Assembly: GCF_014697195.1 (NCBI RefSeq)
Contig: NZ_JACJRJ010000002.1
Coordinates: 155,973 to 219,972, forward strand
Origin: Cylindrospermum sp. FACHB-282
GTDB lineage: Bacteria; Cyanobacteriota; Cyanobacteriia; Cyanobacteriales; Nostocaceae
Direction of reading: 5' to 3'
DNA length: 64,000 nt
The notes under the pieces: generated by a model
The model's database searches: none
Told to the model about the DNA's origin: nothing
The model's input: the letters and a program-made list of their open reading frames with translations, nothing else
Program-made: the position numbers and the translations under genes
In this document: positions 35,583 through 45,082 of the stretch, piece by piece
Position numbering within the stretch: position 1 is the first letter of the stretch
Layout of the letters: each line of letters starts with the position of its first letter

Positions 35583-36116
35583 AACACAATCTCCTTAAAT
35601 TTGCTAAAACTAATAAGTAGAGTAACGTAAATAATTAAAGGTTTGTAGTAAGGAATTCAGCCCTACTTTGAGGCTAATTTCAACATTTATTACTTTACTT
35701 AATATAGTTTGATTTCTTTTTGCATACTTGCTTAGAGATTCTCAACGAATAGGATTCAGATGTAGGTTGGGGAGCCACTCACCTGCGGGGGTTCTCACCT
35801 TGGAGTGCAGTGGCATTTGAGGAACTAAACCCAACATTACCAGTGAATTATCGGAATCCGATTTGATTTGTGATAGCTTGCATGGCGTAGCCATACTTAC
35901 TCATAGAGGCTCTTAACAAGCAAATAAGGGAGGTAGACGTGTAGGTAATTTTTCCAAAAATCAAACAGCAATTCTATATTTGAATTTCACTTCATTCCCT
36001 ACACTAAGCAAGCTACAACTAAACTGAAGATAAACTTTCTTTTTCTCCAAAAAAGTTGAAACTAGTGGTAAAATAGAATGTCAGATTTTTTCTTGAACGA
36101 AAGTGGCAAAACAAGG

Positions 36117-37823
36117 CTAATCTGCTTTTCTTAATTGAGCTAGTATCTGGCTATATTCCTTTAAATTGCTTTGATTAAGAGCTTCTTGTTCTGTGAGAAT
36201 GCGGAGTTCTTCTTGTTCTGCTGCCAATTCTGCTTCTAATGTAGAAATTTGGGAGCAAACTACCATTCGTTTGCGTTCCAATTCTCGTTTCTTTTGCTCT
36301 AACAACAGTTGGCGTTGACTGGCTGCTAATTTTTCTTGTGCTTCTTGAATAATTCTAGCACTACCAGTTAAGACAGTTCCTTGTCCTAAATACACATCTA
36401 ACAGTTGAATACCTTGTTTAGTCAGTAAAAATTCCCGCACTTGGTTAGAGTGTTCCATACCACGAGATTTGAGAACATACAAAAGTCGGCTACGTTCCCC
36501 GTTGCTTTCTAGCATGCGGACTTCTATCCAAGTATCCATGAGGGAGGAAATTCCCATTTCCGTCTGCTCAAATGGGCCACCCCCAGGAGTTAGGTTATTG
36601 AGCAACACTGTAATTTGTTGGGATTTGAGAAAATCAACCAATCGGATAAAGAACATCTTGGTTTGATTAAGATTACCGCTTGAGGTGAGGTTGCTTATAG
36701 GATCAATAACCACGGTAGAGGGGTTAAATTTCTGTATGAGGTGATGTAAATTCACCAGGTGTGTTTCTAACCCATACTCGGTGGGACGGACAGCCTGAAA
36801 ATTGAGCAACCCCTGCTGTAAATATGGTTCTAAATCTAAGCCAACAGAGCGCATATTCCTGATAATTTGTTGCGGTGCTTCTTCTGATGCTAGATACAAA
36901 CACCTTTCTCCTTGACGGCAAGTTTCAGCAGCAAAATGGCAAGCTATAGTAGTTTTACCTGTGCCAGCTGTACCAGTAAGAAGAATACTGCTACCCCGGA
37001 AGTATCCATTTCCACTCAACATGGCATCTAAACGAGGGATACCGGAGGAAATATGTTCTGTTGAGACTACATGGTCTAAGCCAACAGAGGTAATGGGCAA
37101 AACGGAAATGCCATCATCAGTAATTAAGAAGGGATACTCGTTAGAACCATGTTGAGAACCTCGATATTTAATAATTTGCAGTCGTCGTATTGCTAGCTCC
37201 TCATTAGTTCGTTGATCTAGCCTAATTACACAGTCAGAAACGTATTCCTCTAAACCTTGGCGTGTCAAGGTGTTGTCGCCCCGTTCTCCAGTGATAATGG
37301 CAGTTAAGCCTTTTTGTTTAAGCCAGCGAAATAGACGACGTAACTCAGCGCGGACAATAGCAGCGTTGCTTAAACCGACAAATAACACTTCGATGGTATC
37401 TAGTACTATTCTTTTGGCACCTACTGAATCTACAAGCATACCAATGCGAATAAATAACGCTTCTAAATCATAATTACCTGCTTCTTGAATTACTTGGGGT
37501 TCAATGTAGATGTGTTCAATAGCTAATTTTTTTTCCTGTATTAGCTGCTCTAAATCCCACCCCAGAGAAGTAACATTTTGCACTATTTCTTCTGGGGTTT
37601 CTTCAAAACAAATGAATGCTCCTGGTTCTGCATACTCGGTTGCACCTCGTACCAAAAACTCAATCCCCATTAAGGTTTTGCCACAACCCGCAGCACCACA
37701 AACTAATGTTGGACGACCTAATGGTATTCCTCCATCTGTAATTTTATCTAAACCTTGAATGCCAGTTGGACACTTAGGAAGATAATTTTTTTTAACTTTT
37801 GCAGATGTATCTTGTTTAACCAT
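36117..37823 (-). CDS. KaiC-like double-domain ATPase with coiled-coil tail
   Basis: 568-residue RecA-like ATPase with two KaiC domains. Walker A motifs at 43-50 (GAAGCGKT) and 284-291 (GTAGTGKT); catalytic acid pairs at E74-E75 (FEETPEE) and E314-E315 (SEEAP). The segment corresponding to the KaiC phosphorylation loop reads GISSLMDTW, with S426/S427 and T431, unlike the ST pair of clock KaiC but similar to KaiC homologues of non-clock clusters. Residues about 490-560 form a Glu/Gln/Lys-rich coiled coil (QRQLLLEQKKRELERKR) absent from clock KaiC. Start ATG 37823. Located in a cluster with KaiB-like and two-component genes, not with kaiA, so it is a signalling module rather than the core clock. 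Confidence 0.9.
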   Translation of the reverse strand: MVKQDTSAKVKKNYLPKCPTGIQGLDKITDGGIPLGRPTLVCGAAGCGKTLMGIEFLVRGATEYAEPGAFICFEETPEEIVQNVTSLGWDLEQLIQEKKLAIEHIYIEPQVIQEAGNYDLEALFIRIGMLVDSVGAKRIVLDTIEVLFVGLSNAAIVRAELRRLFRWLKQKGLTAIITGERGDNTLTRQGLEEYVSDCVIRLDQRTNEELAIRRLQIIKYRGSQHGSNEYPFLITDDGISVLPITSVGLDHVVSTEHISSGIPRLDAMLSGNGYFRGSSILLTGTAGTGKTTIACHFAAETCRQGERCLYLASEEAPQQIIRNMRSVGLDLEPYLQQGLLNFQAVRPTEYGLETHLVNLHHLIQKFNPSTVVIDPISNLTSSGNLNQTKMFFIRLVDFLKSQQITVLLNNLTPGGGPFEQTEMGISSLMDTWIEVRMLESNGERSRLLYVLKSRGMEHSNQVREFLLTKQGIQLLDVYLGQGTVLTGSARIIQEAQEKLAASQRQLLLEQKKRELERKRMVVCSQISTLEAELAAEQEELRILTEQEALNQSNLKEYSQILAQLRKAD

Positions 37824-38219
37824 AACTTATACTCATTTAGGAGAAATCTGCTACTTTTTTCTTCCCATCATTGCTTTATGATTTGCTCTTACACACAGTA
37901 CTCATACTTAATTCAAAAATTTCTAAAACGGCAGCCCAACTTTTATCTGAGTTTTGCTTAAAATTTTAAATCTAAAATTTGAATATTTTTTGAAGATTGA
38001 CAAAGCCTCTTAGAGGATGTTTTACATCAGGGTAGGTAGAATTTGTAATTCTGTTCGTTTAGCGTGCCCGAGGCTCTATAATCTTGGGTTTCTGGCATAC
38101 AATGAGATGCTTTATTTCGCTATGGCTGACGCTAGGTCGTGTAGCGTGCCGTAAGTTCTAGCTATGCCCGCAGGGCTTTATGCTGCATTGATCATGACAG
38201 CAAAAATACTTTTAATCTC

Positions 38220-38642
38220 CTAGGCTTCTAGTGTCCAACCCAGAAGTTTAGCGACTTGTTCAGAGAGAAGCATGGGATCGAAGGGTTTAATAATTGCTCC
38301 GACCACATCTAAATTTGAACACAGTATATGTTCAGTTAACTTTGTGCAGCCTGTCACTAAAACTACTGGTAAAAACTGGAAATCTGGACTAGTTCTCAGT
38401 TCTTTTAAAAACGCTAGACTACCCATCTCTGGCATTATCCCATCAAGAATAATTGCATCTGGCTTTTCTGCCATGACTTTTGCTAACCCTTCGCATCCTG
38501 AACTGGCAGTCACTACATCCCAACCACCTATATCTTCTAAAGAATACTGCACCAACGTCCGGATATCAGGGTTATCATCAATCACCAAAATTTTTTTCTT
38601 TACCATTTTGTCAGGAGTGCAGGATTGTAACTTACTGTTCAT
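38220..38642 (-). CDS. Single-domain response regulator upstream of the KaiC-like gene
   Basis: 140-residue receiver. DD at 22-23, phosphoacceptor D67 in AIILDGIMPEM, T97 in LVTGC and K119 in IIKPF are present. After the MPEM motif the usual D-G is reduced (MPEMGSLAFLK), one residue shorter than most receivers. Start taken at ATG 38642; an ATG 12 codons later is an alternative. It shows the same KPFDPMLLSEQVAKLLGW ending as the receiver at 31908 (KPFEPMNLVYQVANIFGW), so the two are probably related by duplication. It lies 396 bases upstream of the kaiC-like gene; the spacer has only short repeats. Confidence 0.87.
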   Translation of the reverse strand: MNSKLQSCTPDKMVKKKILVIDDNPDIRTLVQYSLEDIGGWDVVTASSGCEGLAKVMAEKPDAIILDGIMPEMGSLAFLKELRTSPDFQFLPVVLVTGCTKLTEHILCSNLDVVGAIIKPFDPMLLSEQVAKLLGWTLEA

Positions 38643-38961
38643 ATAGCTATTTCAACCTACCTCAACTATTTTTAAGATTACACAATAGTTTTGAAGATTT
38701 TTTGAAGATGGCAAAACTTTAATTACTCTAGATTTAATACAGTTTGGTTCAGTAAATTTATTTATTCAAGTGAGTGCTGTGAGACAACAAAGCTTACTCT
38801 AAACTGTCTTGCTATAGAATCATTATTTTATCTTAGTATTTAAATTTACTACTAAACTTAACTTTATCCATAAAACAGATAACAGGGAATAATTTAGTTA
38901 GATGTGCTTCTTTGATGTGTTGCTAGTGGCAATAGTTGCTAATTAGAGGATTACATCTTCT

Positions 38962-39024
38962 AGCTTTTCGTCAAAAAGCTCAGAAATACATCTTTTTGAG
39001 CTTAAAATTCTTATTTTTAAGCTC
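38962..39024 (+). promoter_or_regulatory. Chain of mutually exclusive hairpins
   Basis: Four alternating complementary stretches: AGCTTTT (38962-38968), AAAAGCTCA (38974-38982), TTTTTGAGCTTAAAA (38993-39007) and TTTTAAGCTC (39015-39024). Adjacent pairs form stems, the last one a perfect 10-bp stem with a 7-base loop, so forming one pair breaks the other. It lies about 200 bases upstream of the REC-wHTH-HPt gene. An RNA switch is possible, but no transcript start is known. Confidence 0.3.
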
Positions 39025-39230
39025 ATTTATTCACAATATTTGCACTTTCTAGTCGTGATGCAAGATGCCTGGTTATTATACAAAACCTTACTTAAAAGTA
39101 TTGTGTAAAATAGATTTATAGTCTTGCTCATCCTGTTGTAATGTTGGGCTTTAATACTTTTACTATCAACCAAAAAACAACAAATTACCTTAAATCAGGG
39201 CAAAATTAACATATAGGAGCTAAAAATATT

Positions 39231-40274
39231 GTGAAAATATTATTAGTAGAAGATGATAGTATTACCAGTGAGATACTTGCTAATTTGCTAACTGCTCATC
39301 AATACCAAGTCAGTTTAGCTACCGATGGACAGATGGCATTAGAATTGATAGAAGAGTTTGAGTATGATTTGGTAATATTAGATATTATAATTCCTAAAAT
39401 AGATGGGATTAGTCTATGTAAGCAGTTGCGAAAGCAAGGCTACGAAACTCCAATTTTGTTACTTACTGCTAAAGATAAAGTAACAGAAAAAATTAGCGGA
39501 CTTGAGGCGGGAGCAGATGATTACGTTACAAAACCCTTTAATTTAGAAGAATTACTAGCAAGGGTTAGTGCCTTATTGCGCCGGAGAAAATATCTCAATC
39601 ATCAGGAAATAATTTGGGAAAATATCCACTTTGATTCAGTAAATAGCAGAGTAACTTATGGCACTCAACTTTTACATCTCACACCTAAAGAGTATTGGTT
39701 ATTGGAATTATTTTTACTCAACCCTAAACGGATATTTAGTCGTCAAGCCATTTTAGATCGACTCTGGGATTTTTCTGAATCTCCCAGCGAAGGTACTGTC
39801 AGTACTCATATTAAGAGTTTGCGTCAAAAGTTAAAAGCGGTGGGAGCAGAAAATCCAATTGAAACCGTGTATGGCTTGGGGTATCGTTTAAAGACTCCCA
39901 GCGAGTCTTGTCACTGCTCACTGTCAAGCATTTCAAATATTAAAGATGATACTAAACAAAAAGCCCAGACTATTACCTCAGGGGTATGGAAAAAATTTCA
40001 GACTCAGTATACAGAACAAGCCAGGAAATTGGCACAAATTATAACTGTTTTGTCATCGAAAAAATCTGATCTAGAAGTACAACATCAAGCGGAGGAAATT
40101 GCTCATAAATTAGCTGGAGCTTTGGGAATTTTTGGTTTGGTGAATGCATCCCAACAAGCAAGAAAGCTAGAGTTGTTGTTGCAACAGACAGTTTTAGATA
40201 CTATGCATATCCAGCAAGCAATGGAATTGAGCAAAGTTATACAACAAGAAATCAGCCACTGGAGTTTAGACTAG
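39231..40274 (+). CDS. OmpR-type response regulator with C-terminal HPt domain
   Basis: 347 residues. Receiver with phosphoacceptor D51 (LVILDIIIPKIDG) and K101 (VTKPF). Winged-helix output near 130-222 (LTPKEYWLLELFLLNPKRIF, TVSTHIKSLRQKL, ETVYGLGYRL). A linker leads to a C-terminal histidine phosphotransfer domain of about 90 residues with the motif AEEIAHKLAGALGIFG (phospho-His H292). DNA-binding regulators with their own HPt domain are rare and would allow relay within one protein. The start GTG 39231 has an AGGAG site upstream. Divergent from the receiver gene of the Kai-like cluster. Confidence 0.88.
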   Translation: MKILLVEDDSITSEILANLLTAHQYQVSLATDGQMALELIEEFEYDLVILDIIIPKIDGISLCKQLRKQGYETPILLLTAKDKVTEKISGLEAGADDYVTKPFNLEELLARVSALLRRRKYLNHQEIIWENIHFDSVNSRVTYGTQLLHLTPKEYWLLELFLLNPKRIFSRQAILDRLWDFSESPSEGTVSTHIKSLRQKLKAVGAENPIETVYGLGYRLKTPSESCHCSLSSISNIKDDTKQKAQTITSGVWKKFQTQYTEQARKLAQIITVLSSKKSDLEVQHQAEEIAHKLAGALGIFGLVNASQQARKLELLLQQTVLDTMHIQQAMELSKVIQQEISHWSLD

Positions 40275-40287
40275 TACCGCAAGGGGA

Positions 40288-40339
40288 AATTCTCTCATAG
40301 AGCCTCCGGCTCCCGTAAGGGATACAAAATTTAAAATGA
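40288..40339 (+). repeat. Dispersed repeat E, copy 2
   Basis: ATTCTCTCATAGAGCCTCCG followed by GCTCCCGTAAGGGATACAAA, nearly the reverse complement of 24262-24305. Not coding. Confidence 0.6.
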
Positions 40340-40450
40340 ATACAGCGTCAGATTTTCAAAGATTTGGAATGGGTGGTTTATTTTCCGCCAACCTGCACTA
40401 TACGAAAGCGATGACACACCCTACAGTTTTATGGTTTATAGAACAGAGGA

Positions 40451-40578
40451 AACAAAACCTCACCCTGGTTTTGCTATCGCTTTACCTGTCCCTCTCCTTA
40501 TGAAGGAGAGGGATTTCGGTCAGGACTCTTTGAGTAATCGGTAGCCTTCCAGGGGAGAGGAATGAAAGGGAGGTCTGA
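40451..40578 (-). repeat. Dispersed intergenic repeat, copy C (lacks an internal stretch)
   Basis: In reverse complement it matches copies A and B at both ends (CTCTCC...GGCTACCG, CAAAGAGTCCTGA, CCCTCTCCTT, CCAGGGTGAGGTTTTG). It lacks about 40 bases between GGCTACCG and CTCAAAGAG that contain GTGTACACACAAG. Either the copies differ by an insertion or by a deletion. The spacer 40275-40610 has no gene. Confidence 0.7.
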
Positions 40579-40610
40579 TATTTAATTCAGGCTACCTACT
40601 TAGTCACCTA

Positions 40611-43073
40611 CTATTTGCTGTAATATTCAGTTTGAGCATAGACGCTGATAATGCTATCACTAACTACAAAAAATGTGCCTTCTTGCTCATGTTTAGAGAA
40701 CTGCAAATTGGGGTATTTAGCAGCAACTTCTTCAGCAGTCATGGCTTTAGCTAAAATTTCATCTGGTAACAGTCCTGTAGCACCAATATAAAATACCAAA
40801 GGAGAAATTTTCTCCTGGTAAATTTTGTCAGTATATTGCTCTAACTTACTATTTGCTGCTGTCATTGCAGCAATAATTTCCTCCTTACTGACATTTTTAC
40901 CAGAGTGTTTAGCTTGCAATACTAGCACCAAAATATCAGCACCAACTTTGCTCAAAATTTCTGCAACTCTGTGATTGTTATCAAGTCCGAGAAAGTCATC
41001 AAAAATTGGTTTCATCAATTCATCAACTTTGGTAATTTTCATCCGCGCCGAAATTGATTTTGGTCTAAAAGCTATATTTTGATTAAATACCATTTCTAAG
41101 CTAGGACTGGTAAAAATCTCTCCAGTTTCTTTATCATAAGCTTCATATCTTCTTTCTAAGAATTTATTAGCAGAATAAAGCTTGCTCAGGTTGAGGATAT
41201 CTTGACTACCAATATCGATTTTATAGCTAACACGGGAGTCAATTTTCCCGTTATTTATAGCTTCGTTGAGGTCGGTGTAATCGTTGGTTGAGGGAAAATT
41301 GAGGTACAGGTTTTTAGATAAGTAATATTTTTTCAACTCATCTAATTGTTCTGGGATAAACACATCGGATTCATCGCGCAAGTAAGCAGAAATAATACTA
41401 GAGACAACTTTGATTTCTGCTAGTTGAGTGAATAAATCATCAATACTGCTGTGACTTACATCAAAGGGTACTAGAGGTAAGTTGTCTAATTGGATGGTGT
41501 ATTCAGCATGAAAATCAAATTTTTCAGCGTCAATAACACTTTTATCTTTAAGCAAATTAAAGGCTTTTTTATTGCTAATTTTGACTTGCAAAGATTTAAC
41601 ATTTATTTCACCATCACTGACAATGGTGTAATTATTAAAAGTAGCTAAGTCATTTACCAACAAACCTGCAACTTCAATAATCGGGGTTTTATCTTCAGCT
41701 TTGACAAGCTTGACTTTGCGGTTAACAAGCATATTGATAGTGGCGGTGTTGCGATTAATTTCAAACACACCCATTTCCACATAATCACCTTGAATGATAT
41801 TTTCTGTTTGTAACCAAGGCTTGATAAGTTCCCCATTTTCATCTCGTACACCTTTTACCCGCTTGACACCTTTTCTTTGATAGTTATCTTGCAGATTTTT
41901 GATGTTGACAATAATGCTTTGACGATATTCCGCAAAGATTTGGATAAGTTCGAGTAAGGAAATTCTGTTGTTGACTTTTACTTCATCAAATATTTCATGC
42001 TTTTCTAGAACATCGGGATAAAACAAAACAATGTCAATATCTTGAGCAAAGTTACAAATATCGTGATTGGTAAGTGCTTTAGCGTGTTTTTCTGTTAATG
42101 TGGCGTTAAATGTACTCCCCAGCGCATACTTCGCAGTATTCAAATTTCCTTCAGCTAAATTTGCTTTAGCAAAGGCATAAACTGATTCATGATTCTGCAT
42201 CACCGGGATATCTTGAAGTTGTTCATAAGCGTCTTTAGTGACTTGCTTATATTTATAGATAATCCCCTCATCTTCTGGTTTCAAACCCAAGATTTTAAGT
42301 GTCTGGCTTGTTCCGTAAATTTTCTTTGCAGTTTGAGAGAAAAACACCTGATAGCTGTAATCACTACCTAATGCTTCTTCGATTGATATTCCTACTGCTT
42401 CAGTTAATAAGTTCGCAGTGCTGTAAATTGCATCATACACTTCTTTAATATTTCCTGCTTGGACACAGCTACCAGAAAGATTATTGGCAATTTTAGCCAA
42501 TAATTTAAAATCAGAATAAGGTGAATAGGCGATAGTATTAACAAAAACATCTAGGTACTTGAGTTCGTTACATATCGCATCTAAAGCCTTTATTTCTGTA
42601 GTCGGGCTACTATCATTAGCATAACCGTCGCTGTGCAAAGTAATCGCTGTCAATTCACCAACTTTAATCAGGGTTTTAGCTAATTGCAATGACTGAGAAA
42701 TACAGGTAAGATAGCTGGCGCTAATTTTTTGAATTTCTTCTAAATACGGTGAATTCCGGCTCATCACTTCTTGAATTGGGATGCGTTGGAAATGACAAGT
42801 AACATCACCCTGAGAAGAATAAGATATTAGAGAAATAACTAACTGAGAGTTGCTGTATTCATCTAAAGTCAAAAGTTTAATTAGTGTGTCTTTCAAAGCA
42901 TCAATATCACTAGACATTGAGCCAGAACGATCAATGATAATGATACTATGAGCTACTGTTTTTTTAGGGATAGCATTAGGCTTGATTTCTAGATTAACTC
43001 TGTCTACTAAATAGTAATCTTTTTCTTTGCCAGCTAAGTTGTAAAGAATGAATTTTGCTGTTTGAGTTGACAT
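40611..43073 (-). CDS. Large von Willebrand factor A-domain protein, function unknown
   Basis: 820 residues from ATG 43073 (MSTQTAKFILYNLAG); the track's start is 20 codons upstream. The VWA domain at about 42-240 has a complete MIDAS start (IDRSGSMSS: D48-x-S50-x-S52), the threonine segment (SASYLTCISQ) and ITLHSDGYAND. A metal-dependent interaction with a ligand is expected. The rest (about 250-820) shows no recognised domain, is mixed alpha/beta and has no membrane segment or signal peptide, so it is cytoplasmic. No neighbouring MoxR-type ATPase, kinase or phosphatase, which usually accompany such proteins. Monocistronic. The upstream spacer 43074-43528 is AT-rich without a gene. Confidence 0.8.
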   Translation of the reverse strand: MSTQTAKFILYNLAGKEKDYYLVDRVNLEIKPNAIPKKTVAHSIIIIDRSGSMSSDIDALKDTLIKLLTLDEYSNSQLVISLISYSSQGDVTCHFQRIPIQEVMSRNSPYLEEIQKISASYLTCISQSLQLAKTLIKVGELTAITLHSDGYANDSSPTTEIKALDAICNELKYLDVFVNTIAYSPYSDFKLLAKIANNLSGSCVQAGNIKEVYDAIYSTANLLTEAVGISIEEALGSDYSYQVFFSQTAKKIYGTSQTLKILGLKPEDEGIIYKYKQVTKDAYEQLQDIPVMQNHESVYAFAKANLAEGNLNTAKYALGSTFNATLTEKHAKALTNHDICNFAQDIDIVLFYPDVLEKHEIFDEVKVNNRISLLELIQIFAEYRQSIIVNIKNLQDNYQRKGVKRVKGVRDENGELIKPWLQTENIIQGDYVEMGVFEINRNTATINMLVNRKVKLVKAEDKTPIIEVAGLLVNDLATFNNYTIVSDGEINVKSLQVKISNKKAFNLLKDKSVIDAEKFDFHAEYTIQLDNLPLVPFDVSHSSIDDLFTQLAEIKVVSSIISAYLRDESDVFIPEQLDELKKYYLSKNLYLNFPSTNDYTDLNEAINNGKIDSRVSYKIDIGSQDILNLSKLYSANKFLERRYEAYDKETGEIFTSPSLEMVFNQNIAFRPKSISARMKITKVDELMKPIFDDFLGLDNNHRVAEILSKVGADILVLVLQAKHSGKNVSKEEIIAAMTAANSKLEQYTDKIYQEKISPLVFYIGATGLLPDEILAKAMTAEEVAAKYPNLQFSKHEQEGTFFVVSDSIISVYAQTEYYSK

Positions 43074-43528
43074 AGTTTTATCCTGAAGTTTTACAGTATT
43101 ATTCCAGTTTGTTTTTACCGCAAAATCTGGCAATGCTTTTTGAGTAAGTTACGGGTATTTTTTGTTTAAATAAATCGCTAAATTCGCCAAGACAAAAAAG
43201 ACAATATTTGTCAAGGTGTTAGGATTTATTATAATAATCAAAAAATCCGCGCTTAAAAATTTATGCCAATGTTAAAATTGACATAGAAAACACAAATTAC
43301 TATGTGGTGATAGTTGGATTTACGAAACGGGTGCTATGGACTATCCGCAACTACAAATCTGGGGCATCATCTTGTAAATTGCTTGGCACACTTAATTGAA
43401 TGTTCATAAATATATAGTACATTAGTACTAATAAAATGTCAAGTGGCTTCCTCTTCAGAGGCGGCGAGAATGCTGAATAATATAAGAGAGCGCTTCATAA
43501 TTCTTAATTATTCATCTGTACTAGAACA

Positions 43529-45037
43529 ATGGCGAGAGATTTACGGGGATTCATTAAAATTCTGGAAGAAAGAGGACAATTACGGCGAATTTCCGCTTTA
43601 GTTGACCCAGACTTAGAGATTGCGGAGATTTCCAACCGGATGCTGCAAAAGGGTGGGCCTGGGTTGTTGTTTGAAAATGTTAAAGGTGCTTCCTTCCCGG
43701 TGGCGGTGAATTTGATGGGTACCGTGGAAAGGATTTGTTGGGCGATGAATATGCAGCGTCCAGAGGAGTTGGAGACTCTGGGGAAAAAGCTGAGTATGCT
43801 GCAACAGCCAAAACCGCCGAAGAAGATTTCTCAGGCGATAGATTTTGGTAAAGTGCTGTTTGATGTGGTGAAGGCGAAACCGGGACGGGACTTTTTCCCC
43901 GCTTGTCAGCAAGTGGTGCTTCAAGGCAATGAGTTAGATTTAAATAAGTTGCCTTTGATACGTCCTTATATTGGTGATGCTGGCAGGATTATTACGTTGG
44001 GGCTAGTGATTACTAAGGATTGTGAGACTGGTACGCCAAATGTGGGTGTGTATCGTTTGCAACTGCAATCGGCGAATACGATGACAGTTCACTGGTTATC
44101 AGTGCGGGGTGGGGCGAGACATTTGCGGAAAGCGGCGGAACGGGGTAAAAAATTAGAGGTAGCGATCGCACTTGGCGTAGATCCTTTAATCATTATGGCA
44201 GCTGCCACACCCATCCCTGTAGATTTATCAGAATGGCTGTTTGCGGGGCTGTACGGCGGTTCTGGGGTGCAGTTGGCGAAGTGTAAAACCGTAGATTTGG
44301 AAGTTCCCGCAGATTCTGAATTTGTATTAGAAGGGACAATTACACCAGGGGAAGTTTTACCAGACGGGCCTTTTGGTGATCACATGGGTTATTACGGCGG
44401 CGTCGAGGATTCGCCCTTGATTCGCTTCCAGTGCATGACACACCGCAAAAATCCGATTTATCTAACCACATTCAGCGGTCGTCCACCCAAAGAAGAAGCG
44501 ATGATGGCGATCGCCTTAAATCGCATCTATACCCCCATCCTACGGCAACAAGTATCCGAAATTGTCGATTTCTTCTTACCAATGGAAGCTTTAAGTTACA
44601 AAGCGGCGATTATTTCCATTGATAAAGCATATCCGGGACAAGCACGACGGGCAGCTTTGGCGTTTTGGAGTGCCTTACCCCAATTTACATACACCAAATT
44701 TGTCATTGTCGTGGATAAAGACATAAATATTCGTGATCCGCGTCAAGTAGTGTGGGCAATTAGTTCCAAAGTTGACCCCACACGGGATGTATTTATCTTA
44801 CCAAATACTCCCTTTGACACGTTAGATTTTGCCAGTGAAAAACTGGGTTTAGGTGGACGCATGGGAATTGATGCAACGACAAAAATTCCCCCAGAAACTG
44901 AACATGAATGGGGTAAACCCCTAGAGTCAGATCCCAATGTGGCGGCGATGGTTGAAAAGCGATGGGCGGAGTATGGTTTAGCAGATTTGAAATTAGGAGA
45001 AGTTGATCCCAACTTATTCGGCTACGATATGAAGTAA
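43529..45037 (+). CDS. ubiD: UbiD family prenylated-FMN-dependent decarboxylase
   Basis: 502 residues, full length. UbiD enzymes decarboxylate 4-hydroxy-3-polyprenylbenzoate; in cyanobacteria this belongs to plastoquinone synthesis. Visible: N-terminal LRGFIKILEERGQLRRI, prFMN-binding GVYRLQLQSANTMTVHW and ARHLRKAAERGKKLEVAIALG, the catalytic-region motif DGPFGDHMGYYGG, and the C-terminal FDTLDFASEKLGLGGRMGID. ATG 43529. The UbiX partner that makes prFMN is not in the window. Monocistronic; a weak hairpin (ACCCCTCC...GGAGGGG) near 45050 may end the transcript. Confidence 0.92.
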   Translation: MARDLRGFIKILEERGQLRRISALVDPDLEIAEISNRMLQKGGPGLLFENVKGASFPVAVNLMGTVERICWAMNMQRPEELETLGKKLSMLQQPKPPKKISQAIDFGKVLFDVVKAKPGRDFFPACQQVVLQGNELDLNKLPLIRPYIGDAGRIITLGLVITKDCETGTPNVGVYRLQLQSANTMTVHWLSVRGGARHLRKAAERGKKLEVAIALGVDPLIIMAAATPIPVDLSEWLFAGLYGGSGVQLAKCKTVDLEVPADSEFVLEGTITPGEVLPDGPFGDHMGYYGGVEDSPLIRFQCMTHRKNPIYLTTFSGRPPKEEAMMAIALNRIYTPILRQQVSEIVDFFLPMEALSYKAAIISIDKAYPGQARRAALAFWSALPQFTYTKFVIVVDKDINIRDPRQVVWAISSKVDPTRDVFILPNTPFDTLDFASEKLGLGGRMGIDATTKIPPETEHEWGKPLESDPNVAAMVEKRWAEYGLADLKLGEVDPNLFGYDMK

Positions 45038-45082
45038 TACCCACAAAACCCCTCCACGAAACATCCGGGAGGGGAGATTTCC

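Noticed and set aside
36117-37823. Interpretation as the core circadian kaiC
   Set aside because: The phosphorylation loop differs, a coiled-coil tail is added, kaiA is absent and two divergent KaiB-like genes accompany it.
45049-45075. GC-rich hairpin after ubiD as a strong terminator
   Set aside because: The stem is short with a long loop and no T-run follows, so it is mentioned only within the ubiD entry.
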